Source of the DNA: Mycobacterium kyorinense
Lineage (GTDB): Bacteria > Actinomycetota > Actinomycetes > Mycobacteriales > Mycobacteriaceae
Assembly (NCBI RefSeq): GCF_002101735.1
Contig: NZ_LQPE01000172.1
Location: 1-64,000, forward strand
DNA: 64,000 nt
Direction: 5' to 3'
Notes under the pieces: generated by a model
Seen by the model: the letters and a program-made list of their open reading frames with translations, nothing else
The model's database searches: none
What the model was told of the DNA's origin: nothing
Shown here: positions 15,795-23,832 of the stretch, one piece after another
How the letters are laid out: every line of letters starts with the position of its first letter
Numbering within the stretch: the first letter of the stretch is position 1
Program-made: the position numbers and the translations under genes

Positions 15795-18687
15795 CCCGGC
15801 GTCGGCCGGACTTGCGGGGCGGTGTGGCCGGGACCCCGAGCGTTTCGGCCAGGAACTTTCCGGTGTAGCTCTCCGGGACCGCGGCGACGTCCTCGGGCGT
15901 GCCCTCGGCGACGACGGTGCCGCCCTCCGCGCCGCCCTCGGGTCCCATGTCGACGATCCAGTCCGACGTCTTGATCACGTCGAGGTTGTGCTCGATGACG
16001 ATCACCGTATTGCCTTTGTCGACAAGGCCATTGAGCACGTTCAGCAACTTGCGGATGTCGTCGAAATGCAAACCGGTGGTCGGCTCGTCGAGGATGTACA
16101 CCGTGCGCCCGGTGGAACGCTTCTGCAGTTCGGAGGCCAGCTTCACCCGCTGCGCCTCACCGCCGGACAGCGTCGGCGCCGGCTGACCCAGCCGCACATA
16201 CCCCAAACCGACGTCGACCAGCGTGCGCAGATAGCGGTGGATGCCGGTGATCGGCTCGAAGAACTCCGCCGCCTCTTCGATCGACATGTCCAGCACTTCG
16301 GAGATGGTCTTGCCCTTGTAGTGCACCTCGAGGGTTTCCCGGTTGTAGCGGGCGCCGTGACACACCTCGCACGGCACGTATACGTCGGGCAGGAAGTTCA
16401 TCTCGATCTTGATGGTGCCGTCACCCGAACACGCTTCGCAGCGACCACCTTTGACGTTGAACGAGAACCGGCCAGGTTGGTAGCCCCGCACCTTGGCCTC
16501 CGTGGTGGCCGCGAACAGCGTGCGGATCTTGTCGAACACCCCGGTGTAGGTGGCCGGGTTGGACCGCGGGGTGCGCCCGATCGGCGACTGGTCGACACGC
16601 ACCAGCTTGTCGACGTGGTCGAGCCCGGTCACCCGGGTGTGCCGCCCGGGCACCTGCCGGGCGCCGTTGAGCTTGTTGGCCAGCACCGCGGCCAGGATGT
16701 CGTTGACCAACGTCGACTTACCGGAGCCGGACACCCCGGTCACCGAGGTCAGCACCCCGAGCGGAAACGCGACGTCGATCTCGCGCAGGTTGTGCTCCCG
16801 CGCGCCGACCACCGTCAACCGTCGGCGCTTGTCGATCGGCCGCCGGATCGCCGGTGTCTCAATGCTTTCCGCGCCCGACAGGTAGGCGCCGGTGATCGAG
16901 TTCTTGTTGCGCAGCAGCTCGTCGTAGGTACCGCTGTGCACGATCTGCCCGCCGTGCTCGCCGGCGGCCGGCCCGATGTCGACGATCCAGTCGGCATGCG
17001 CGATGGTGTCCTGGTCGTGCTCGACGACGATCAGGGTGTTGCCCAAATCCCTTAAGCGGGTGAGGGTTTCGATGAGGCGACGGTTGTCGCGCTGGTGCAG
17101 GCCGATCGACGGCTCGTCGAGCACATAGAGAACACCGACCAGCCCGGAGCCGATCTGGGTGGCCAACCGGATGCGTTGCGCCTCACCGCCGGACAGCGTG
17201 GCCGCGGCCCGCGACAGCGACAGGTACTCCAGCCCGACGTCGAGCAGAAAGCCCAGCCGCGACTGGATCTCCTTGAGCACCTGGCCGGCGATGGCCTGTT
17301 CGCGCGGGCCCAGCGTCAGCTCCCGCAGAAAATCCGCACAGTCCGAGATGGACAGCTCGCAGACCTCCGCGATCGACTTCTTGCCGCGCTCCCCCGCCGC
17401 CAGCGTCACTGCAAGGATTTCCGGCTTGAGCCGTGTTCCGTCGCATTCCGGACACGGCACGTCGCGCATGAAGCCCTCGTAGCGCTCCTTCATCATCTCG
17501 GACTCGGTCTGGTCCATCTTGCGCTGCAGGAACGCCAGCACGCCTTCGAAGTCGGCGTAGTAGGAGCGGGTGCGTCCGTACCGGTTGCGGTAGCGCACGT
17601 GCACCTGCTCGTCGCAGCCTTCCAGAATCGCCTTGCGCGCCTTGGCCGGCAGTTTGCGCCACGGGGTGTCGACGTCGAAGCCCATCGACTCGCCGAGGCC
17701 GGCCATCATCCGGGTGAAGTACTCGGCGGTGTGGCCCATCGACCACGGCGCCACCGCGCCTTCGGCCAGGGTGAGTTCCGGGTCGGGCACCACCAGGTCG
17801 GGGTCGACCTCTTTGCGGATGCCCAGCCCGCTGCACTCCGGGCAGGCGCCGTAGGGCGAGTTGAACGAAAACGACCGCGGCTCAAGGTCATCCACGGCCA
17901 GCGAATGCCCGTTGGGGCACGCCAGCTTCTCGGAGAAGCGCTGCTCGCGGTTGTGTGCGTCGTGCTCGTGGTCGACGAACTCCAGCACCACGATGCCGTC
18001 GGCCAGATTCAGCGCGGTCTCGACCGAATCGGTGAGCCGCTGCTTGGCGCTGGCCTTGACCGTGAGCCGGTCGACCACGACTTCGATGTCGTGCTTCTCC
18101 TGTTTCTTCAGCTTGGGCGGATCGGTCAGCGGGTGCACGACGCCGTCGACCCGGACCCGGCTGTAGCCCTGGCTGTTGAGCTTCTCGAACAGGTCGACGA
18201 ACTCGCCCTTGCGGGTGCGCACCACCGGCGCGAGCACCTGGAAACGGGTGCCCTCCGGCATGGCCAGCACCTGGTCGACGATTTGCTGCGGGGTCTGGCG
18301 GGCGATCCGGTGCCCGCAGACCGGGCAGTGCGGGGTTCCGGCACGCGCGTACAGCAGTCGCAGGTAGTCGTAGACCTCGGTGATGGTGCCGACGGTCGAC
18401 CGCGGGTTGCGGTTGGTCGACTTCTGGTCGATCGACACCGCCGGGGACAGGCCCTCGATGAAGTCGACGTCGGGCTTGTCCATCTGGCCCAGGAATTGGC
18501 GGGCGTACGCCGACAGCGACTCCACGTAGCGCCGCTGCCCTTCGGCGAAGATGGTGTCGAACGCCAGCGAAGACTTTCCCGAGCCGGACAGGCCGGTGAA
18601 GACGATCAACGCATCGCGCGGCAAATCGAGATCAACGCTGCGCAGGTTGTGCTCGCGCGCACCCTTGACGATCAGCCGGTCAGCCAC
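15784..18687 (-). CDS. uvrA: Excinuclease ABC subunit A
   Basis: 967-residue damage-recognition ATPase of nucleotide excision repair. Two ABC modules: Walker A GLSGSGKSS near residue 31 and GVSGSGKST in the second half; signatures LSGGEAQRIRLA and LSGGEAQRVKLA; zinc-binding CxxC pairs (CPVCGHRI, CPECSGLG, CEACSGDG, CEVCHGA). GTG start at 18687 follows AAAGGA. Length is normal. Upstream it has a DNA-damage type promoter (18716-18738). Confidence 0.98.
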   Translation of the reverse strand: MADRLIVKGAREHNLRSVDLDLPRDALIVFTGLSGSGKSSLAFDTIFAEGQRRYVESLSAYARQFLGQMDKPDVDFIEGLSPAVSIDQKSTNRNPRSTVGTITEVYDYLRLLYARAGTPHCPVCGHRIARQTPQQIVDQVLAMPEGTRFQVLAPVVRTRKGEFVDLFEKLNSQGYSRVRVDGVVHPLTDPPKLKKQEKHDIEVVVDRLTVKASAKQRLTDSVETALNLADGIVVLEFVDHEHDAHNREQRFSEKLACPNGHSLAVDDLEPRSFSFNSPYGACPECSGLGIRKEVDPDLVVPDPELTLAEGAVAPWSMGHTAEYFTRMMAGLGESMGFDVDTPWRKLPAKARKAILEGCDEQVHVRYRNRYGRTRSYYADFEGVLAFLQRKMDQTESEMMKERYEGFMRDVPCPECDGTRLKPEILAVTLAAGERGKKSIAEVCELSISDCADFLRELTLGPREQAIAGQVLKEIQSRLGFLLDVGLEYLSLSRAAATLSGGEAQRIRLATQIGSGLVGVLYVLDEPSIGLHQRDNRRLIETLTRLRDLGNTLIVVEHDQDTIAHADWIVDIGPAAGEHGGQIVHSGTYDELLRNKNSITGAYLSGAESIETPAIRRPIDKRRRLTVVGAREHNLREIDVAFPLGVLTSVTGVSGSGKSTLVNDILAAVLANKLNGARQVPGRHTRVTGLDHVDKLVRVDQSPIGRTPRSNPATYTGVFDKIRTLFAATTEAKVRGYQPGRFSFNVKGGRCEACSGDGTIKIEMNFLPDVYVPCEVCHGARYNRETLEVHYKGKTISEVLDMSIEEAAEFFEPITGIHRYLRTLVDVGLGYVRLGQPAPTLSGGEAQRVKLASELQKRSTGRTVYILDEPTTGLHFDDIRKLLNVLNGLVDKGNTVIVIEHNLDVIKTSDWIVDMGPEGGAEGGTVVAEGTPEDVAAVPESYTGKFLAETLGVPATPPRKSGRRRVSA

Positions 18688-18715
18688 CGGGTTCCTTTCC
18701 AGTCATCGCTTCCCC

Positions 18716-18738
18716 ATGCTATGTGGCCGCACCGACAG
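18716..18738 (-). promoter_or_regulatory. RecA_NDp/PafBC-type DNA-damage promoter of uvrA
   Basis: On the minus strand CTGTCGGTG (18730-18738), 8 bases, then TAGCAT (18716-18721). This matches 8 of 9 positions of the LexA-independent mycobacterial damage motif TTGTCRGTG-N8-TANNNT, with exact spacing. Confidence 0.8.
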
Positions 18739-18740
18739 CA

Positions 18741-18746
18741 GTACCG
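18741..18746 (+). promoter_or_regulatory. -10 element, leaderless promoter of the MBL-fold gene
   Basis: TACCGT, 8 bases before ATG 18755, with no Shine-Dalgarno. Confidence 0.5.
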
Positions 18747-18754
18747 TGGCGGCT

Positions 18755-19426
18755 ATGACAGTCCTCGACGACAACTACACCGGGCACGTGGAGCCGGGCA
18801 CTGCGGCACGTCGCACGCTGCCGGGCGCGACCATCGTGAAGGCGTCGGTCGGCCCGATGGACAACAACGCGTACCTGGTGACGTGTTCCCAAACCGGCGA
18901 AACCCTGCTGATCGACGCCGCCAACGACGCCGACGTCCTGATCGACCTGGTGCGCCGCCACGCGCCCAAGGTGTCGCTGATTGTCACCAGCCACCAGCAC
19001 TTCGACCACTGGCAGGCGCTGGAAGCCCTGGCCGAAGCCACCGGCGCGCCGACCGCCGCGCACGAGATCGACGCCGACGCGCTGCCCGTCAAGCCGGACC
19101 GGCTGCTCAATGGCGGCGACACCATACAAATCGGCAACTTGACGTTCGACGTCATCCACCTGCGGGGCCACACGCCGGGGTCGGTCGCGCTGGCCCTCGA
19201 CGGCGCCGGCGACGCCACCCAGTTGTTCACCGGCGACTGCCTGTTCCCGGGCGGAGTCGGAAAGACCTGGCAGCCCGGCGATTTCGAGCAGCTGCTCGAC
19301 GACGTCACCACCAGGGTGTTCGACGCGTACGACGATTCGACCGTCGTCTATCCCGGCCACGGCGACGACACCACGCTCGGCGCCGAACGACCTCACCTCG
19401 GCGAGTGGAAGACGCGCGGCTGGTAA
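18755..19426 (+). CDS. MBL-fold hydrolase, glyoxalase II-like (Rv1637c-like)
   Basis: 223-residue metallo-beta-lactamase-fold enzyme. Metal ligands seen: HQHFDH (the HxHxDH motif) near residue 83, the His in LRGHTPGSVAL, the Asp in LFTGDCLFPGG and the His in VYPGHGDDTTLG. These support a binuclear-metal hydrolase of the glyoxalase II / persulfide dioxygenase group; the substrate is not determined by sequence. Single gene, divergent from uvrA; the -10 hexamer ends 8 bases before its ATG. Confidence 0.9.
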   Translation: MTVLDDNYTGHVEPGTAARRTLPGATIVKASVGPMDNNAYLVTCSQTGETLLIDAANDADVLIDLVRRHAPKVSLIVTSHQHFDHWQALEALAEATGAPTAAHEIDADALPVKPDRLLNGGDTIQIGNLTFDVIHLRGHTPGSVALALDGAGDATQLFTGDCLFPGGVGKTWQPGDFEQLLDDVTTRVFDAYDDSTVVYPGHGDDTTLGAERPHLGEWKTRGW

Positions 19427-19454
19427 TCAACCGCGCGAAACGCGGTGCAGCGCC

Positions 19455-19460
19455 TAAGCT
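19455..19460 (+). promoter_or_regulatory. -10 element, leaderless promoter of the Hsp70-like cluster
   Basis: TAAGCT, 8 bases before ATG 19469. The ATG is preferred over a GTG at 19445, which lies upstream of the predicted transcript start. Confidence 0.55.
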
Positions 19461-19468
19461 TAAGCGCG

Positions 19469-20968
19469 ATGAGGGTGGGCATCGACTTCGGCACAACGCA
19501 CACGGTCGCGGCGGTCGTCGACCGCGGCAACTATCCCGTGGCATCGTTCGACGGGTCGGACACCTGGCCTTCATTGATCGCCGCCCACGCGGACGGCGAG
19601 CTGCGCTTCGGCTTGGACGCCGCCGCGGTGCGCCACCAGCCCGGCTGGTCGGTACTGCGTTCGTTCAAGCGGCTGCTGGGCGACGCCGGGCCGCGCACCA
19701 CCGTGGAGCTGGCCGGGCGCTGCTACCGGCTCGCTGACCTGTTCGCCGGCTTTCTCGCCCAGCTGAAAACCGATCTGGAGCAACGCTCCAACGTCGACCT
19801 GGCGCCCGGCGAACGGATCGAGGCAGCCGTCAGCGTGCCGGCCAACGCCTCGAGCGCCCAGCGCTTCTTGACCCTGGACGCGTTTGCGCAGGCGGGCTTC
19901 GAGGTGATCGCGCTGCTCAACGAGCCGTCCGCGGCAGGCTTCGAGTACGCCCACCGCTACCGCTCGACGATCACCGCGCGGCGGGAGTACGTGCTGATCT
20001 ACGACCTGGGCGGCGGAACCTTCGACGCGTCGCTGCTGAAGATGACCGGGCGGCTCAACGAGGTGGTCACCAGCGAGGGCATCCAGCGGCTCGGAGGCGA
20101 CGACTTCGACGAGGCCATCCTCACGCTGGTCCGCGACGGCGCCGGCCTTGGCCCGCTGGACGCCGCCGCCCGGGACCTGCTGCTCGAGGAGTGCACCGGC
20201 CGCAAGGAGGCCGTCGGCCCGAACACCCGCCGCTTCCTGGTCGACCTCGACGCGGTCGGCAAGCCGCCGTTCTCGTGCCCCATCGACGACGTCTACGCGG
20301 CCTGCGCGCCGCTGGTCGAGAAGACGATGACTTCCCTGTCGCACGTGCTGGAGAACATCGACTGGTCGGAGGTGGCCGGAATTTATGTGGTGGGCGGCGC
20401 GGGCAGCTTCCCGCTGGTCGCCCGAAAGCTGCGGGCGGCGTTCGACGAGAAACGCGTCAAACGCTCACCGCACCCGTTCGCCGCGACCGCGATCGGCCTC
20501 GCCGCGTTCCTCGACAAAGAAGCGGGATTCGCGCTGTCCGACCGTCTTTCGCGACATTTCGGCGTGTTTCGTGAGGCGCACGCCGGCGAAGATGTCAGCT
20601 TCGACCCGATCGTGTCGAAGGGCGTCCAGCTGCCCACCGACGGTCAGCCTCCGCTCGTCGTCACCCGCAGCTACCGCGCGGCGCACAACATCGGGCACTT
20701 CCGCTTCGTGGAGTGCAGCCGGCTGCGCGACGGCCACCCCGACGGCGACGTCACGCCCTACGACCCGGTCTTCTTCCCCTTCGACCCCGAGTTGAACGAC
20801 GAACCCGACCTGTGGCGCCGGCCGGTCAGTCGGCGCGACGACGGGCCCGACGTCGAGGAGCGCTACGTCGTCACTCCCGGGGGAGCCGTCGAGGTCACCC
20901 TCGCGACCCGGCCGACCGGGTTAACGCGGACCTTCGAGCTGACGCGCCACGCGCTCGCGAGTCCGTGA
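19469..20968 (+). CDS. Hsp70-like actin-fold ATPase without a full substrate domain
   Basis: 499 residues. The first 370 or so form an Hsp70/DnaK ATPase: phosphate-1 GIDFGTTHTVAAVVD, phosphate-2 YDLGGGTFDASLL and the adenosine-binding VVGGAGSFPLVARKL, with NEPSAAGFEY for the connect region. The remaining 130 residues are too short and too unlike DnaK to be a standard substrate-binding domain with lid. No DnaJ or GrpE partner is near. It leads an apparent three-gene unit with a methyltransferase and an Lnt-like protein. I do not recall it at this place in M. tuberculosis, so it is accessory. Role unknown. Confidence 0.88.
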   Translation: MRVGIDFGTTHTVAAVVDRGNYPVASFDGSDTWPSLIAAHADGELRFGLDAAAVRHQPGWSVLRSFKRLLGDAGPRTTVELAGRCYRLADLFAGFLAQLKTDLEQRSNVDLAPGERIEAAVSVPANASSAQRFLTLDAFAQAGFEVIALLNEPSAAGFEYAHRYRSTITARREYVLIYDLGGGTFDASLLKMTGRLNEVVTSEGIQRLGGDDFDEAILTLVRDGAGLGPLDAAARDLLLEECTGRKEAVGPNTRRFLVDLDAVGKPPFSCPIDDVYAACAPLVEKTMTSLSHVLENIDWSEVAGIYVVGGAGSFPLVARKLRAAFDEKRVKRSPHPFAATAIGLAAFLDKEAGFALSDRLSRHFGVFREAHAGEDVSFDPIVSKGVQLPTDGQPPLVVTRSYRAAHNIGHFRFVECSRLRDGHPDGDVTPYDPVFFPFDPELNDEPDLWRRPVSRRDDGPDVEERYVVTPGGAVEVTLATRPTGLTRTFELTRHALASP

Positions 20969-20980
20969 CGGGCACATGAC

Positions 20981-21661
20981 ATGAGGCGCGGCGACAACCA
21001 GGCGAGCGACGTCCGCGGCCGTCAGCGCCAGCATTGGCAGACCACTTATGCGGCCCATCCGGCCATGTACGGCACGGCACCGAGCGACCCCGCCCAGTAC
21101 GCCATCGGGCTGTTCGGCCGCGGCGGTGTGGTGGATCTTTTGGAGCTGGGAGCGGGGCAAGGACGCGACACCGTCTGGTTTCTGCACGCCGGGCTGACGG
21201 TTACAGCGCTCGACTACGCCGAGGGCGCGCTTCGCGAACTCCGTCATGTCGCCGAGGCGAACCGGGTCGGGGCGAAATTGACGACAATTGTCCACGACGT
21301 TCGCCAACCGCTGCCACTGTCTGATCGCAGCGTCGACGGCGTGTACAGCCACATGCTCTTCAACATGGCGCTGAGCACCGCCGAGCTCGTCGATCTCGCC
21401 GGCGAAGTGCATCGGGTGCTACGTCCCGGCGGGCTGCTGGTCTACACCGTGCGACATACCCGCGATGCGCACTACCGTGCCGGAATTTCCCACGGCGACA
21501 ACATGTTTGAGAACGGCGGGTTCATCGTCCACTTCTTCGACCGGTCCCTCGTCGACAGGCTTGCGGCGGGATTCACCATGCTTGACTTCGCCGAATTCGA
21601 GGAGGGCGAATTACCCCGCCGGCTGTGGCGAGTCACTCTGCGGCGCGACCAGGGCCGGTGA
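20981..21661 (+). CDS. SAM-dependent class I methyltransferase
   Basis: 226 residues with a Rossmann methyltransferase fold: motif I LLELGAGQGRDTVWF, the acidic end of strand 2 in VTALDYAEGAL, VYSHMLFNMAL as motif IV and VLRPGGLLVYTVR after it. The early segment HWQTTYAAHPAMYG is common in small-molecule methyltransferases. It lies 12 bases after the Hsp70-like gene, and its stop overlaps the next start (GTGA). Substrate cannot be inferred. Confidence 0.87.
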   Translation: MRRGDNQASDVRGRQRQHWQTTYAAHPAMYGTAPSDPAQYAIGLFGRGGVVDLLELGAGQGRDTVWFLHAGLTVTALDYAEGALRELRHVAEANRVGAKLTTIVHDVRQPLPLSDRSVDGVYSHMLFNMALSTAELVDLAGEVHRVLRPGGLLVYTVRHTRDAHYRAGISHGDNMFENGGFIVHFFDRSLVDRLAAGFTMLDFAEFEEGELPRRLWRVTLRRDQGR

Positions 21662-23151
21662 GCTCAACACGCCGGCGTCTACCCGGCTGGGCGGCGGCGA
21701 TGGTTGTCGGCGCGTTGCCGACGCTCGCCTTCCCGGCGCCGTCCTGGTGGTGGCTGGCCTGGTTCGCGCTGGTGCCGCTGCTGCTGGTCGTGCGAGCCGC
21801 GCCGACGGCGGTCGACGGCGCCGTGCGGGCATGGTGTGGCCTGGTCGGCTATGTGCTGAGCACCCAATACTGGCTGCTGCCCACCAGCGGCCCCGCGCTG
21901 GTGCTGATGGCCGACGGAATCGGCGCGTTGTGGCTGCCGTGGGGGTGGGCCGCGCATCGGCTGCTGTCGCGATCGCCACCGGCCGCGATGCTGGTCCTGC
22001 CCAGCGCGTGGGTAGCGGCGGAGGCGGTGCGGTCACTGCCGAGTCTGGGTGGTCCGTGGGCTGCACTGGGCGTCTCGCAGTGGAACCAGCCCGCGACGGC
22101 GGCGTCGGCCGCGGTGGGCGGCATGTGGCTGACAAGTTTGCTGATCGTCGCGGTCAATACCGCGATCGCCGGCCTGATTCTGCACCGGCGTCGTGCGGTC
22201 CCGCTGGCGGTGGCCGTGGTGTGCGCGGGATTCGGGCCCGCGTGGTTTGCGTTGGGACCGGCACCAGTGGCGGGTGCGACGGCGCGGGTGGCGCTGGTGC
22301 AGCCAGGTGTTATCGACGACGCCGCGGCCCGCCAGGCTGCCTCTGAAGGGCTCACCGCGACGCTGGCGGGCCAGCACCCGGACCTCGTGGTGTGGGGTGA
22401 GAGCAGCGTGGGATCCGATCCGGCCGGCCACCCGGAGGTCGCGCGGCGGCTGACCGAGTTGTCCCGGCGGGTCGGCGCCTACCTGCTGGTCAACGTCGAC
22501 GCGCCCGCTCCGGGCGGCGGGGTCTACAAGTCGTCGGTGCTGGTCGGGCCGACCGGATTACTGGGTTTTTACCGCAAGACCCGGCTGGTGCCGTTCGGGG
22601 AATACGTGCCGCTGCGGCCGCTGCTCGGCTGGATCACCCGCCACACCAAGGCCGCCGGCGAGGACCGGCGTCGCGGCGACGGGCCGGTGGTGCTGCACGC
22701 CGGCACTCTCGCACTCGGGCCGTTGATCAGTTTCGAAGCGGTCTTCCCCGACCTGCCGCGCCGCGAGGTCCAGCTTGGCGCCGAGCTGCTCGTGTATCAG
22801 ACCTCGACGTCGACGTTCCAGGGAAGCTGGGCCCAGCCGCAGCTGGCCAGCGTGGTCGCGATGCGAGCCGCCGAAGTCGGGCACGCGGCGGTGCACGTCG
22901 GATTGTCGGGTGACAGCGCGGTTTTCGATCCGCGCGGCCGAAAGCTTGCCTGGTGTTCGTCGAGCTATCGCGGCGCGATCGTCGTCGATGTTCCGCTCGG
23001 ATCGAACCCCACCCCGTACCAACGGCTGGGTAATTGGGTTCCGGTGTTGGCCTTCGCGGTACTCGCGGGCGCCGGCGTCGTCGCTATCGTGCGGTCGCGC
23101 GGCTCACGGGGTGGTGTGCACGATCAACACGTCGACCTTGGCCCGGCGTGA
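21658..23151 (+). CDS. Lnt-like apolipoprotein N-acyltransferase, nucleophile replaced
   Basis: 497 residues: about seven membrane segments, a nitrilase-fold extracytoplasmic domain (about residues 215-465) and a last helix. By alignment with E. coli Lnt (E267, K335, E343, C387), the general base is E248 (VVWGESS), the lysine K307 (FYRKTRLVPFGEYV) and the second glutamate E315, but the nucleophilic Cys is Ser358 (LISFE in place of a CYE/CWE context). It may therefore be inactive for N-acylation, or act by other chemistry. GTG start overlaps the methyltransferase stop. The 3' end overlaps usp by 48 bases in the opposite direction. Confidence 0.85.
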   Translation: MSSTRRRLPGWAAAMVVGALPTLAFPAPSWWWLAWFALVPLLLVVRAAPTAVDGAVRAWCGLVGYVLSTQYWLLPTSGPALVLMADGIGALWLPWGWAAHRLLSRSPPAAMLVLPSAWVAAEAVRSLPSLGGPWAALGVSQWNQPATAASAAVGGMWLTSLLIVAVNTAIAGLILHRRRAVPLAVAVVCAGFGPAWFALGPAPVAGATARVALVQPGVIDDAAARQAASEGLTATLAGQHPDLVVWGESSVGSDPAGHPEVARRLTELSRRVGAYLLVNVDAPAPGGGVYKSSVLVGPTGLLGFYRKTRLVPFGEYVPLRPLLGWITRHTKAAGEDRRRGDGPVVLHAGTLALGPLISFEAVFPDLPRREVQLGAELLVYQTSTSTFQGSWAQPQLASVVAMRAAEVGHAAVHVGLSGDSAVFDPRGRKLAWCSSSYRGAIVVDVPLGSNPTPYQRLGNWVPVLAFAVLAGAGVVAIVRSRGSRGGVHDQHVDLGPA

Positions 23152-23547
23152 GACGTTGGCAGGCACCGATCCCAGGAGCCGGCCGGCGATGGTGCTCAAG
23201 CCGACGTTCCCGACCACCAGCAGGTCGGCGTTGACTTCTTCGGCGAGGCCGACCAGCGCGTCGACCGGGGCGCCGACGACCGACCGTTCCTCGATGTTCT
23301 TGGCGCCCGCGGCGTGAGCCCGGTCTTTGGCCTCGCGCAGGATCGCATAGATCGGGGCGCTGCCCGACACCTTGTAGCTTTCGTCCTTCAAGACGTCGGC
23401 GGCCCGCGGGTCCTCATGCTGGGGCAGGTACGCCGTCGCGATGATCAGCTTCGCGTCCGCCCCGGCGATGTTGCCTGCCCGGTCGACCGCGCGCAGCGAT
23501 GAGTCCGAGCCGTCGGTTCCCACCACCACGGTCTTATAGGCGCTCAT
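23104..23547 (-). CDS. Universal stress protein (Rv1636 / TB15.3-like)
   Basis: 147-residue single USP domain. It starts KTVVVGTDGSDSSLRAVDRA and ends with GNVGLSTIAGRLLGSVPANV plus RRAKVDVLIVHT, the nucleotide-binding G-x2-G-x9-G(S) pattern. Rv1636 and its M. smegmatis relative bind cAMP, and two cyclases are encoded in this window. GGGAGGG is 3 bases before the ATG. The last 48 bases overlap the end of the Lnt-like gene. Confidence 0.95.
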   Translation of the reverse strand: MSAYKTVVVGTDGSDSSLRAVDRAGNIAGADAKLIIATAYLPQHEDPRAADVLKDESYKVSGSAPIYAILREAKDRAHAAGAKNIEERSVVGAPVDALVGLAEEVNADLLVVGNVGLSTIAGRLLGSVPANVSRRAKVDVLIVHTTP

Positions 23548-23584
23548 TTACCCTCCCAGGTGTCGGTTGCTACGCCAACCCAAG

Positions 23585-23590
23585 ACAGTA
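23585..23590 (-). promoter_or_regulatory. Probable -10 element of usp
   Basis: TACTGT on the minus strand, about 38 bases before the usp ATG. It gives a short leader that contains the GGGAGGG ribosome site. Confidence 0.4.
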
Positions 23591-23816
23591 TCGCTTTGCC
23601 GGATTCCAGGGTTGGATTTGCGACACACCACACGGGCGGCGCCAGCCGGTATGGCGCAGCCCGCGACTGGCGCTGCGGCGGATGCCGCAGTCGTCGGACA
23701 CTCGATGTGTCTGGGATACCCTGCCTATCAGGGCATTTCAGTCGACGGTGCGGCCGCCGGCCGGCGGAATGGTTGACGAGCCCCACTATTGGTAATGAGG
23801 TTCACCACAGGAGCCC

Positions 23817-23822
23817 TACAGT
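23817..23822 (+). promoter_or_regulatory. Possible -10 element of the mannosyltransferase
   Basis: TACAGT, 10 bases before ATG 23833. It would give a nearly leaderless transcript. The 285-base gap also has an inverted repeat CCCTG/CAGGG at 23719-23733 of unknown meaning. Confidence 0.35.
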
Positions 23823-23832
23823 CAAAGGCATT

